A stretch of 11,283 nt of DNA from JBOFEH01 sp051650265 (GTDB lineage: Bacteria; Bacillota; Clostridia; Lachnospirales; Cellulosilyticaceae): the NCBI GenBank assembly GCA_051650265.1, contig JBOFIR010000125.1:1-11283 (forward strand), in the 5' to 3' direction. Below the pieces are notes generated by a model. It was given only the letters and a program-made list of their open reading frames with translations. It was not told the origin of the DNA and made no database searches. Below, one piece after another: positions 1-6,538 of the stretch. A program made the translations under genes and the position numbers. How positions within the stretch are numbered: position 1 is the stretch's first letter; every line of letters starts with the position of its first letter.

Positions 1-433
1 TATGATAAAACTGTGGTGGATCCTTTATCACTACCGTGTTAAAGATCAGTCCAAATAATGCTTTTATTTGATCTGAGTCACTGCCTATTTTTTCTTTGAC
101 ATCAATAGCAAATAGTATCACCCCTAATTCTATCTCATCTTGGAACATCTCCTGACAAGTAATTCCCACCGCACCTTCATAACGCCCTATATTGTTATTT
201 TTTGGAATATTAATTTCAATCCATATACCCTCAATATGCTGCGCCGCTACTGTCATATATTCTTGTACCAACAAGAGATCTGGCCTATAAGCCTGATCAT
301 CATCTTGAATCATCCCTACCCAGTCTCTCTTCCCTGTTGTAAATACCCTTTCTTGTATCGCTTCAATTGCCTCAATCCCTATTCTATGATCCCACTTCGT
401 TGCTTCATGTACGATTTTGTATTGTATCGCCAT
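1..433 (-). CDS. Unrecognised protein, 3' part cut by the window edge
   Basis: An open frame of about 144 codons runs leftward without a stop to the edge of the window, so the carboxyl end is missing. Two consecutive ATG codons (first bases 436 and 433) follow the ribosome site GGGAGG at 444-439. The second is better spaced (5 bases against 2), so I start at 433. The product begins MAIQYKIVHEATKWDHR and is rich in acidic and aliphatic residues, with no signal peptide or membrane segment, so it is probably cytoplasmic. Later stretches such as HIEGIWIEINI and VILFAIDVKEKIG look like alternating strands of a small globular domain. I do not recognise the family and propose no function. It is separated from the transporter upstream by a terminator and an AT-only inverted repeat, so it is probably transcribed on its own. 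That it is coding is fairly sure from the long frame plus ribosome site. Confidence 0.7.
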   Translation of the reverse strand, partial: MAIQYKIVHEATKWDHRIGIEAIEAIQERVFTTGKRDWVGMIQDDDQAYRPDLLLVQEYMTVAAQHIEGIWIEINIPKNNNIGRYEGAVGITCQEMFQDEIELGVILFAIDVKEKIGSDSDQIKALFGLIFNTVVIKDPPQFYH

Positions 434-460
434 CATAGCCTCCCTAAAGTAATTAAAATT

Positions 461-504
461 TTATATAACTATATATTTTAATTTTAATATATATAGTTAT
501 ATAA
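461..504. repeat. AT-only perfect inverted repeat, 16-bp arms
   Basis: Bases 461-476 and 489-504 are perfect reverse complements (TTATATAACTATATAT arm) around a 12-base spacer. It lies 28 bases upstream of the leftward start at 433 and downstream of the MFS terminator, so it sits where the promoter or operator of the edge gene should be. It has no GC base pairs beyond one per arm and no T-tract arrangement typical of a terminator. A regulator binding site or a cruciform-prone promoter element is possible; the role is inferred from position only. Confidence 0.45.
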
Positions 505-517
505 CCTCTTTTGATAC

Positions 518-544
518 AAAAAAAGATGTGCATCACTGCACACC
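518..544 (-). terminator. Rho-independent terminator of the MFS gene
   Basis: Reading leftward, an 8-bp stem (525-532 with 537-544, one G-U pair, 4-base loop) is followed by seven T residues (complement of 518-524). It begins one base after the MFS stop codon. Confidence 0.85.
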
Positions 545-545
545 T

Positions 546-1763
546 TTAGTTTTCTTGCTTTCTTCCCATACGCGCTAAAACAATATGACACGCCACTGCT
601 CCAATTGGAAAAATAACCGAAGCTAAGATCCCTAGACGAATTGCAATCTGCTCCGGCTGTGTGACAAGCATGCTATTGACCACTTCCCCTGTCAGCCATG
701 GACCAAATGCTGCGCCAACATCACCCGCTGCTGCCAGTATTGCAAAAAGCCATGCCCCCGCCATAGCAAATCGATCTGCCGTAATAATCAGTGTACCTGG
801 CCATAGCAAACTTGCTGCCAAACCACATAACGCACATGCGAGTAAATTAATGCCATTGATAGGAGATAATGCGACAACTATGTAACACGCTATACCTGCA
901 AGTGATCCCCCTATTAATAATTTATTGACATTTAATTTTTGCCCATACACGCCATAGACCGTACGCCCTACACCCAGCATTACTGCAAAGCCACACATCC
1001 CTAGCAAATCTCCTGCTACTTTAGGTAAAGAAAGTGCCTTTTCCATAAACGCAGATGACCATTGATTCATCACTACCTCTGTGCCTGCTCCAAAGAATAT
1101 CGCTGCTAATGCAAAGAGATAAAACGGATGTAGGATCAAATCCTTCATATTTTGACGATGCTCTTCGGCAATCGTAGGCGGAAAGGGTGCCCTTAGGAAC
1201 ATGAAAAAGTTAATAACAGGTACAACCGCCCACATCACAAGAATCAGTTGCCATTTTGTTCTCCCTAATACAAGAAGAAGTAGTGTCGTTACAATAATAG
1301 TTACCACTTGACCCCATGCATAGAAAGAATGCATCAAGCTCATAGCTGGTCCTTTATCATTCCCTGGGATCGCATTGATAATTGGACTTAATAAAATCTC
1401 TAGAAGCCCACTCGATGCTGCAAACACAATAGTTGCAAGCAATATCCCCACAAAAACATTTTCAAAAAGATAAGGCGCTGCCCCAAAGAGTAATAATCCT
1501 GCAAAGGCAAATACTGTAGCAGGCATTACAAGCTTTTTGTATCCTACTTTATCAATCACCCCACTAAAAATAATGTCTGATGCTACTTGGGCTGAAAAAT
1601 TAACTGCTACTAAAATTCCTAGATGTATATAGTTAAGTCCATAAAGCTCCATAAGTGGAATAAAAAGAATCGCTGTCAAATTGGTAATAATCGCTTGAAC
1701 AAATATCCCTACAAAACATGAAACTGTCGTTAGCCTATAGTTCTGTTGCATATTTTTCAACAT
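546..1763 (-). CDS. MFS family transporter
   Basis: The product is a very hydrophobic protein of about 405 residues with the length and alternating segments of a 12-helix major facilitator permease in the cytoplasmic membrane. Between helices 2 and 3 it has a motif-A-like loop (GVIDKVGYKKL, near residues 68-78). In the first half HSFYAWGQ resembles the conserved helix of fucose/sugar-type MFS permeases, and in the second half GAGTEVVMNQW opens helix 7. The substrate cannot be told from sequence; sugar, drug or metabolite are all possible. The longest frame would start at GTG 1769, but that codon lies inside the ribosome site GAGGTGA. The ATG at 1763 sits 5 bases after GAGG and is the better start. 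The gene lies downstream of a TetR regulator in the same direction, with a terminator between, which suggests its own regulated promoter. The MFS assignment is firm, specificity unknown. Confidence 0.9.
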   Translation of the reverse strand: MLKNMQQNYRLTTVSCFVGIFVQAIITNLTAILFIPLMELYGLNYIHLGILVAVNFSAQVASDIIFSGVIDKVGYKKLVMPATVFAFAGLLLFGAAPYLFENVFVGILLATIVFAASSGLLEILLSPIINAIPGNDKGPAMSLMHSFYAWGQVVTIIVTTLLLLVLGRTKWQLILVMWAVVPVINFFMFLRAPFPPTIAEEHRQNMKDLILHPFYLFALAAIFFGAGTEVVMNQWSSAFMEKALSLPKVAGDLLGMCGFAVMLGVGRTVYGVYGQKLNVNKLLIGGSLAGIACYIVVALSPINGINLLACALCGLAASLLWPGTLIITADRFAMAGAWLFAILAAAGDVGAAFGPWLTGEVVNSMLVTQPEQIAIRLGILASVIFPIGAVACHIVLARMGRKQEN

Positions 1764-1847
1764 ATTCACCTCTTTTCTTATTTTATCTTCTTCATACTAA
1801 TGAAAAGCCTCTTCAAAAGCAATCCACAGGCCTCACATAAACCATAA

Positions 1848-1865
1848 AGTTGATATAGTTGATAT
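1848..1865. repeat. 9-bp tandem direct repeat upstream of the MFS gene
   Basis: AGTTGATAT occurs twice head to tail (1848-1856 and 1857-1865), between the tetR terminator and the MFS start. It lies about 85-100 bases upstream of the MFS ATG, in the presumed promoter region. A direct repeat is not the usual palindromic TetR operator, so a binding role is only a suggestion from position. Confidence 0.4.
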
Positions 1866-1867
1866 AC

Positions 1868-1898
1868 AAAAAGGCTAGATAGCATTGCTATCTAGCCT
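1868..1898 (-). terminator. Rho-independent terminator of the tetR-type gene
   Basis: A perfect 12-bp stem (1872-1883 with 1887-1898) with a 3-base loop is followed leftward by five T residues (complement of 1868-1872). It lies just past the TGA stop at 1906-1908. It has no T-run on the rightward side, so it acts for the leftward gene. Confidence 0.9.
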
Positions 1899-1905
1899 AA
1901 AAGTC

Positions 1906-2541
1906 TCACCATATTTGTTCAAAAATAGGAAGGTGTTTGATACTTGGATCCATATGGTCTGTCACATAACTTGCTACCAATATACCAATCATCATATGAG
2001 CAAGTTCACTTGCTGGCTTATCATTGGTAATCTCACCACTACTCTTAGCTTCCTGACAGATAGACTCAAAGATCTTGTGGAGTGTCAGCTGGTTATAATA
2101 AGTGTGTTGATCTTCACCTATTCCGTGGAAGAAATAAACGAATTCAGCATCGGTAAGCTTCATCTCGTTATTCTCCTCACCTACATTCAACAAAAAGTTG
2201 ATATAACTATCTACAAACCTTGAATACTGAGCCTCCTCATTAAACCAATCATATATTTGCCTCATTTTATCTTTCAATGATAACGATGTATCCCATTGTT
2301 TTACACGTAATGAAATACGAATAGTAAATATACGCAAGAAATAGTGAAACACATGCTCTTTGGTAGAGAAATAGTTAAAAAAGGTTCCCCTCGAAATCTG
2401 TGCTCTCTGACAGATTTCATCTACAGTAATAGATCCAAAATCTTTTTCTTTAAGTAAGTGGCTCACAGCCTTAAGTATAGTCGTTCTAGTCTTCACGAAG
2501 TTGATCTTTCTTAAAGGAAAACTCTCTAATGATTCGTACAT
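1906..2541 (-). CDS. TetR/AcrR family transcriptional regulator
   Basis: This 211-residue protein has the normal TetR length. The N-terminal DNA-binding domain spans about residues 15-65: helix 1 TRTTILKAVSHLL, then the helix-turn-helix ITVDEICQRAQISRGTFFNYF (about 38-58) followed by the family-typical STKEHVF. The remaining helical half is the ligand-binding and dimer domain and is too variable to name a ligand. The ATG at 2541 is preceded by AAAGGAGT with a 10-base spacer, slightly long but acceptable. It is read divergently from the arsR-like gene (210-base gap) and lies upstream of the MFS transporter in the same direction, with a strong terminator between. TetR proteins commonly repress a neighbouring transporter and themselves, so control of the MFS gene is a reasonable inference. 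Confidence 0.92.
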   Translation of the reverse strand: MYESLESFPLRKINFVKTRTTILKAVSHLLKEKDFGSITVDEICQRAQISRGTFFNYFSTKEHVFHYFLRIFTIRISLRVKQWDTSLSLKDKMRQIYDWFNEEAQYSRFVDSYINFLLNVGEENNEMKLTDAEFVYFFHGIGEDQHTYYNQLTLHKIFESICQEAKSSGEITNDKPASELAHMMIGILVASYVTDHMDPSIKHLPIFEQIW

Positions 2542-2713
2542 AAACTGTACACTCCTTTCATGATGCTTAGCTTTCCTTTAAAGTATGGTCTATTTTAACT
2601 TTTATATTCATTTTTGCTTCCTTTATTTTTTTGTGCTAATCAAAATCAATTTCCACGTATTAAATCCCTTAAAATAGTCAATATTTAACCTAGATTTATA
2701 TCACAAATATTGT

Positions 2714-2727
2714 TATATTATAATATA
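2714..2727 (+). promoter_or_regulatory. Putative arsR promoter -10 within a palindrome
   Basis: A consensus TATAAT (2719-2724) lies inside a perfect 14-bp palindrome (2714-2727), about 28 bases before the ArsR start codon. No good -35 box is visible at normal spacing. ArsR repressors often bind AT-rich dyads over their own promoter, so this could be the operator. In such AT-rich DNA the dyad may be chance. Confidence 0.4.
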
Positions 2728-2751
2728 TATATCCTAAAGGAGGTTTATTGT

Positions 2752-3066
2752 ATGCAAACCCTTTCATTAGAAGCTAAAGCAGACATTCTAAAAGCATTGG
2801 CGCATCCCGCTAGACTTTGCATTACAGCTAACCTGTATTTCAAAGGCAAATGCAATGTAACTAATATTCAACATTGTATGGAAATGCCACAATCAACTAT
2901 TTCTCAACACCTTGCTAAACTAAAATCCGCTGGTATTATAAAAGGTATTCGCAACGGCTTGGAAATTGAGTATGAGGTAGTAAGTGAAGAGGCTATTGGC
3001 ATTATAGAGACCCTTTTCCCTTGTCGTCGTACGGATTCTGAAGAAATGTCTCAGCAGGATTCATGA
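2752..3066 (+). CDS. ArsR/SmtB family winged-helix regulator
   Basis: This small protein of 104 residues is typical in size for ArsR repressors. The opening ILKALAHPARLCI (about residues 12-24) is the family signature, followed by the recognition helix region MPQSTISQHLAKLKSAGII (about 45-63) and the beta-wing IRNGLEIEYEV (66-76). A longer frame exists to 2710, but the ATG at 2752 follows the strong site AAAGGAGG with 8 bases between, so it is chosen. The metal-site signature ELCVCDL of classical ArsR is not present: the equivalent stretch is KCNVTNI with a single cysteine (C34). Other cysteines are C23, C42 and C91, the last just after the final helix. Metal, redox or persulfide sensing through a cysteine pair is possible, but which one cannot be told. 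Its stop overlaps the start of the carboxypeptidase gene (ATGA), so the two are co-transcribed and probably coupled in translation. Confidence 0.88.
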   Translation: MQTLSLEAKADILKALAHPARLCITANLYFKGKCNVTNIQHCMEMPQSTISQHLAKLKSAGIIKGIRNGLEIEYEVVSEEAIGIIETLFPCRRTDSEEMSQQDS

Positions 3067-4352
3067 GAAAGCTCAAACACTATCTTTCTATATTATTTAT
3101 CTGTCTCTTTACGTATAGCTTCACCTTTGCATCACCACTTCCTGAAATTACAGCCGAAGGTGCTGTGCTTATGGATGCAAAGACCGGAACGATACTCTAT
3201 GCCAAAAATATGAATGCACTATTCTATCCAGCAAGCACTACCAAGGTTCTGACTTGTCTCATCTTAGCAGAAGAAAATAATTTAGATACAGTCATCACCA
3301 AATCACCTGAAAGTATCCAAAATGTACCTTCAGATAGTAGTCATATCGGTCTCCTACGTGGTGATACCTATGAAGAAGATGCAGGACTCCATGGGATTCT
3401 CATGGGATCTGATAACTATATTTCCTATGATATGGCTATTGCAAACGCCGGAAATATCGATGCCTTCGCAAAAAAAATGAATGAAAAAGCACGTCTTTTA
3501 GGTACAAGAAATACTCACTTTGTGAATCCTCATGGTTATCATGATCCAGATCACTATACAACCCCTTATGATATGGCACTTATTACGCGTGCCGCCTTTG
3601 CCAACGACGAAGTAATCGCTGCCGCAGGCGCTAGTCGCTATGACTTTTTAGTAAACAATCGTCAGGTAACACTACCACTCAAACACACCGCTGCGCTTCT
3701 ACATCCTACATCGCCTTACTATAATAGCCATGTCGTTGCTGCTAAAACAGGGTATCATACACCTGCTGGTCGTACGTTGGTTGCAAAAGCAGTTTATGAT
3801 GATATCACACTCATCGGTGTTGTTATGAAAGGCGGAGACCCCTCACGTTTCAAAGATATGAATGAACTTTTTAGATATGGAAGTGAAAACTTCAAAGTAT
3901 CAGGTGATGAAACAACAGGTTATGCTCTCCAAAACCTTTCCTATTCATCTTGGAGTAAACCTTATATTGATGCGGCATTAGCCAGCGGATGGATTGCACC
4001 TTCCATTGACAACTTCCAAGCTCCTCTATCAGAGCGTACTTTCATACACCTCTTAAGGAAAGTACTTCCGTGGGATTATGAACTTCCTTGGGATCTTTCA
4101 CAAACTTCTGCGATCGGCCCATATAAGGTTAATGAACCTATCTCAGGAAAAAGAGCTAGATTCCTTCTAGATGAAGTAACTCAGCAACTTCTGCCAACAA
4201 ATCGCATTTCAATTACTGATGCACTAGGTGTAGCAGCACTGAACCAAGCTGATGCACTGACTTTAGAACAAACCTTATGTATTTTATATAAATATCAGCG
4301 TACATTAAATGTTATGCCGCCATTTATATTTACTAATATGTCAAAAAAATAA
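3063..4352 (+). CDS. Secreted D-alanyl-D-alanine carboxypeptidase with SLH-like C-terminus
   Basis: The product is a serine-type DD-peptidase (low-molecular-weight penicillin-binding protein, S11 class) of 429 residues that trims the terminal D-alanine from peptidoglycan stem peptides outside the membrane. Residues 1-23 are a signal peptide (KLKH, then a hydrophobic core, ending TFA before S24). All three active-site motifs are visible: S58-T-T-K61, S116-D-N118 and K228-T-G230, plus the family stretch FVNPHGY (153-159). The usual PBP5 C-terminal beta domain and amphipathic membrane anchor are not recognisable. Instead, residues about 291-335 (WSKPYIDAALASGWI, then PLSERTFIHLLRKVL) read like an S-layer homology repeat, and about 380-417 ends in a second SLH-like helix (LTLEQTLCILYKYQ). 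The start ATG overlaps the arsR stop and only a weak ribosome site (GCAGGA) precedes it, which fits translational coupling. A bidirectional terminator follows directly. Confidence 0.92.
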   Translation: MRKLKHYLSILFICLFTYSFTFASPLPEITAEGAVLMDAKTGTILYAKNMNALFYPASTTKVLTCLILAEENNLDTVITKSPESIQNVPSDSSHIGLLRGDTYEEDAGLHGILMGSDNYISYDMAIANAGNIDAFAKKMNEKARLLGTRNTHFVNPHGYHDPDHYTTPYDMALITRAAFANDEVIAAAGASRYDFLVNNRQVTLPLKHTAALLHPTSPYYNSHVVAAKTGYHTPAGRTLVAKAVYDDITLIGVVMKGGDPSRFKDMNELFRYGSENFKVSGDETTGYALQNLSYSSWSKPYIDAALASGWIAPSIDNFQAPLSERTFIHLLRKVLPWDYELPWDLSQTSAIGPYKVNEPISGKRARFLLDEVTQQLLPTNRISITDALGVAALNQADALTLEQTLCILYKYQRTLNVMPPFIFTNMSKK

Positions 4353-4380
4353 CCAGTTCATATGAACTGGTTATTTTTTG
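4343..4380. terminator. Bidirectional terminator between the carboxypeptidase gene and serS
   Basis: A perfect 22-bp palindrome (AACCAGTTCA arms, 4351-4372), extended by one further pair, is flanked by seven A on the left (4343-4349) and six T on the right (4374-4379). It can therefore end transcripts from both converging genes. It overlaps the carboxypeptidase stop codon and lies 8 bases beyond the serS stop. Confidence 0.9.
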
Positions 4381-4387
4381 TATTCTT

Positions 4388-5662
4388 TTATTTTGAAATT
4401 CTCTCAATGCCACCCATGTATGGACGAAGTGCTTCTGGAATGATGATTGATCCATCAGCTTGTTGATAATTCTCAAGAATTGCAGCTGTTGTACGTCCTA
4501 ATGCAACACCACTACCATTAAGTGTGTGTACAAATTGTGCTTTATCTTTGATGTCATTTTTGAATTTGATGTTTGCTCTTCTTGCTTGGAAGTCTTCAAA
4601 GTTAGAACAGCTTGAAATCTCTACATATCTACCGTAGCTTGGCATCCAAACTTCAATATCATATGTCATTGCTGAACTAAATCCTAAATCTCCAGTACAA
4701 AGTCTTACAACACGGTATGGTAAGCCTAATGTTGATAATACATCCTCTGCATCGTTTGTAAGTTTTTCAAGTTCTGCGTATGAATCCTCTGGTTTTGCGA
4801 ACTTAACTAATTCAACTTTATTGAATTGATGTTGACGAATAATACCTCTTGTATCTCTACCAGCTGAACCAGCCTCTGCACGGAAACAAGCTGTGTATGC
4901 ACAGTGTCTAATTGTAAGTTCATCACCTGTTAAGATTTGGTCTCTGTACATATTTGTTACAGGAACTTCTGCTGTTGGTACTAAGAAGTAATCTGTATTC
5001 ATTACTTTGAATGCATCTTCTTCAAATTTTGGAAGTTGTCCTGTACCGATCATACTTCTTCTATTAACCATCATTGGAGGAAATACTTCTGTATAACCAT
5101 GTTTGTCTACATGCATATCTAACATAAAGTTCATAAGTGCACGTTCAAGTCTAGCTCCTAAACCTTTGTAGAATACAAATCTTGATCCTGTTACTTTTGC
5201 AGCTTTTTCAAAATCTAGGATATCTAAACCTTCTCCAAGATCCCAGTGTGCTTTTACTTCAAAATCAAAGCTTGGTACATCCCCAACTTTTCTTAACTCT
5301 ACGTTATCTGCATCACTTGCGCCAATTACAACTTTCTCATTTGGAATATTCGGAAGTGTTAAAAGGAAGTTTTCAAGTTGCTCATCAAGTTCTCTAATTT
5401 CAGCATCATACCCTTTAATCTTATCTGATAACTCTTTCATCTCAGCAAATACAGCTGTTACATCTTTACCTTCTTTTTTCATGACAGGTACTTGTTTTGA
5501 TACAGTGTTTTGTTGGTTCTTGAGCGCTTCTACTTCTGCAAGTAAACTTCTACGTTTTTGGTCTAATGTTTCAAATCCATCTAAGTCATACTCCCCACTT
5601 CTTTTTCCTAATCCTGCTTTTACACCTTCTAAATCGTCACGTAATCTTTTGATATCTAACAT
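4388..5662 (-). CDS. serS: Seryl-tRNA synthetase
   Basis: Seryl-tRNA synthetase charges tRNA-Ser (and tRNA-Sec where present) with serine in the cytoplasm. The 424-residue product has the expected length. It opens MLDIKRLRDDLEGVKAGL, followed by the long antiparallel coiled-coil arm (about residues 30-105) that grips the long variable arm of tRNA-Ser. The class II core follows: the TAE loop near 230-232, motif 2 FRAEAGSAGRDTRGIIRQHQF (about 260-280), and motif 3 around GRTTAAILENYQ (about 389-400), ending PEALRPYMGG. The frame could be extended to a GTG at 5671, but that lies in the ribosome site GAGGTGA. ATG 5662, spaced about 8 bases from GAGG, matches the family start. It is transcribed alone from a promoter near 5950 through a T-box leader, so expression should rise when tRNA-Ser is uncharged. 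Converges with the carboxypeptidase gene. Confidence 0.97.
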   Translation of the reverse strand: MLDIKRLRDDLEGVKAGLGKRSGEYDLDGFETLDQKRRSLLAEVEALKNQQNTVSKQVPVMKKEGKDVTAVFAEMKELSDKIKGYDAEIRELDEQLENFLLTLPNIPNEKVVIGASDADNVELRKVGDVPSFDFEVKAHWDLGEGLDILDFEKAAKVTGSRFVFYKGLGARLERALMNFMLDMHVDKHGYTEVFPPMMVNRRSMIGTGQLPKFEEDAFKVMNTDYFLVPTAEVPVTNMYRDQILTGDELTIRHCAYTACFRAEAGSAGRDTRGIIRQHQFNKVELVKFAKPEDSYAELEKLTNDAEDVLSTLGLPYRVVRLCTGDLGFSSAMTYDIEVWMPSYGRYVEISSCSNFEDFQARRANIKFKNDIKDKAQFVHTLNGSGVALGRTTAAILENYQQADGSIIIPEALRPYMGGIERISK

Positions 5663-5709
5663 CTCTTTCACCTCTTCTATTAAATTTGTTTAAGTAAAAT
5701 ATAGGCAAT

Positions 5710-5745
5710 AAAAAACGTCCTTTTATCCATAAGGATAAAAGGACG
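5710..5745 (-). terminator. Regulated terminator of the serS T-box
   Basis: Perfect 13-bp stem (CGTCCTTTTATCC with its complement, 5733-5745 and 5716-5728) with a 4-base loop, followed leftward by six T residues. It competes with the antiterminator formed around the T-box sequence just upstream. Confidence 0.93.
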
Positions 5746-5943
5746 ATCATATACTCGTGGTGCCACCTTTTTTCATCTGTCAGCACAAAACACGCTTAAC
5801 AAATCTCTCATTGCTATAAAGGGCAATCCCCTCCTGATTCATCACCAGAGACTCCGAAAGCGGACCACCTTAGTCTACCTGTTAGTTCACACCACCCACT
5901 AACTCTCTGAAAAGGAACTGCTAAAGCTTTTCTTTCATCTTAG
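5710..5943 (-). ncRNA. Serine-type T-box riboswitch leader of serS
   Basis: Read leftward, this leader has the ordered parts of a T-box. Stem I carries AGAGAG and a distal hairpin GTTAG/CTAAC whose loop holds the conserved GGTGTGAA. A base pairing GAAAG/CTTTC leaves an internal loop containing GGTGGTCCG, where TCC (5864-5862) is a serine codon and the likely specifier. The T-box sequence AGGTGGCACCACG lies at 5768-5756. Its UGGC (5765-5762) complements the GCCA end of tRNA-Ser, whose discriminator base is G. Last comes a 13-bp terminator stem with T-run (5745-5710). Uncharged tRNA-Ser binding stabilises the antiterminator and lets transcription continue into serS, 48 bases beyond. The class is secure; the exact specifier pairing is inferred by eye. 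Confidence 0.93.
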
Positions 5944-5948
5944 CCTAC

Positions 5949-5954
5949 ATTATA
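5949..5954 (-). promoter_or_regulatory. Putative -10 box of the serS promoter
   Basis: A consensus TATAAT on the reverse strand lies just upstream of the first recognisable T-box helix, placing transcription start near 5942. No good -35 is visible at 17 bases. Confidence 0.5.
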
Positions 5955-6027
5955 CTATAAAGTTTTGGTTATATTATATGATATTGAAGATGAAATTACA
6001 AGGTGCAAATTTTTTTCACTTGTTGTG

Positions 6028-6136
6028 TATATTATAAAGTCTATCGGCCAATACTATTATTGTACCAAGTGTGAGGTACATCGCTAAATCCCCCCTCAAC
6101 CTAGATTTCATCCCCCGAAATCTAGGTTATTTTTTT
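6028..6136 (+). ncRNA. Candidate C-rich small RNA ending in an orphan terminator
   Basis: No rightward gene precedes the strong terminator at 6098-6136, so it must end a non-coding transcript. Upstream lie an AT-rich -10-like stretch (TATATTATAA, 6028-6037, weak -35), a hairpin TGTACC/GGTACA (6061-6066 with 6075-6080, 8-base loop) and a possible weaker one CAATA/TATTG (6049-6053 with 6058-6062). Between the hairpins is a single-stranded run of six C (6090-6095, within AAATCCCCCCTC), and the terminator loop itself is ATCCCCC. Exposed C-rich segments are typical of Firmicutes small RNAs that pair with Shine-Dalgarno sequences. I see no reading frame and do not recognise a known RNA family. The 5' end is uncertain; a start further upstream (near 5960) is possible. 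Confidence 0.45.
6098..6136 (+). terminator. Orphan rightward rho-independent terminator
   Basis: A perfect 12-bp stem (6098-6109 with 6117-6128) with 7-base loop ATCCCCC is followed by A and seven T (6130-6136). The nearest gene to the left (serS) is transcribed the other way, and there is no A-tract on the left side to make it act leftward. It therefore implies a rightward transcript starting after about 5950. Confidence 0.85.
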
Positions 6137-6423
6137 ACCCTATCATCTCCCCCTTCCTTATAATGTATCAAATCAATTCACATCCATAATAATCCGATCT
6201 ATACGCTACATTAATACATTACTATAAACTTTAGTCACATTTCACTATCTCCTCTTTATTTTTCTTAATTTTATATATAAAATTATAATATTTTTACTTT
6301 TTGTTTTATCTACTCTTATTGACTTTGAATGTTTTTTAACAATATCAAGGCCTTACACCCATTATTTTAATATCCTAAAAGTTACCATAAAAATTTCTAT
6401 CGTTATTTTTTTAACACAAATAA
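6137..6423. other. AT-rich intergenic stretch without genes
   Basis: Neither strand has a credible reading frame here. On the right strand TTGACT (6319-6324) with TATCAA (6343-6348) at 18 bases is a weak additional promoter candidate for adhE. Its spacer ends in TTAACAA, a perfect half of a Rex site whose other half (TTGAATG) is poor. Bases 6400-6417 match the Rex consensus TTGTTAA-N4-TTAACAA at 11 of 14 positions, just upstream of the main -35. In such AT-rich DNA these weak matches may be chance. Confidence 0.4.
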
Positions 6424-6453
6424 TTGACACAGGCTACCAGCCCATGGTATTAT
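6424..6453 (+). promoter_or_regulatory. Sigma-A promoter of adhE
   Basis: A perfect -35 TTGACA (6424-6429) and -10 TATTAT (6448-6453) are 18 bases apart, with a TG one base upstream of the -10 (extended -10). Start of transcription would be near 6460, giving a leader of about 197 bases. A short inverted repeat TACCA/TGGTA (6435-6449) spans the spacer and may be an additional operator. Confidence 0.7.
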
Positions 6454-6538
6454 CTGAGTGTAAAGAAGTTAAAGCAACAGAAAAAAACATCTTTTCAATT
6501 AATATAATTTATGATAACAATAATTTTTTTGCACCACT

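Noticed and set aside
140..481. Rightward open frame of 113 codons at the left end
   Set aside because: It is antisense to the leftward frame at 1-433, lacks a ribosome site and reads as low-complexity hydrophobic/aromatic sequence. The leftward frame has a ribosome site and balanced composition.
461..504. AT palindrome as the end of an insertion sequence
   Set aside because: There is no transposase, no matching second terminal repeat and no target-site duplication in the window.
1848..1865. Tandem repeat as a start of a CRISPR array
   Set aside because: There are only two 9-bp copies with no spacers and no cas genes nearby.
2710..2751. Fourteen-codon N-terminal extension of the ArsR protein
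   Set aside because: It would start inside the -10/palindrome region and contain the ribosome site AAAGGAGG. The ATG at 2752 gives the normal ArsR length.
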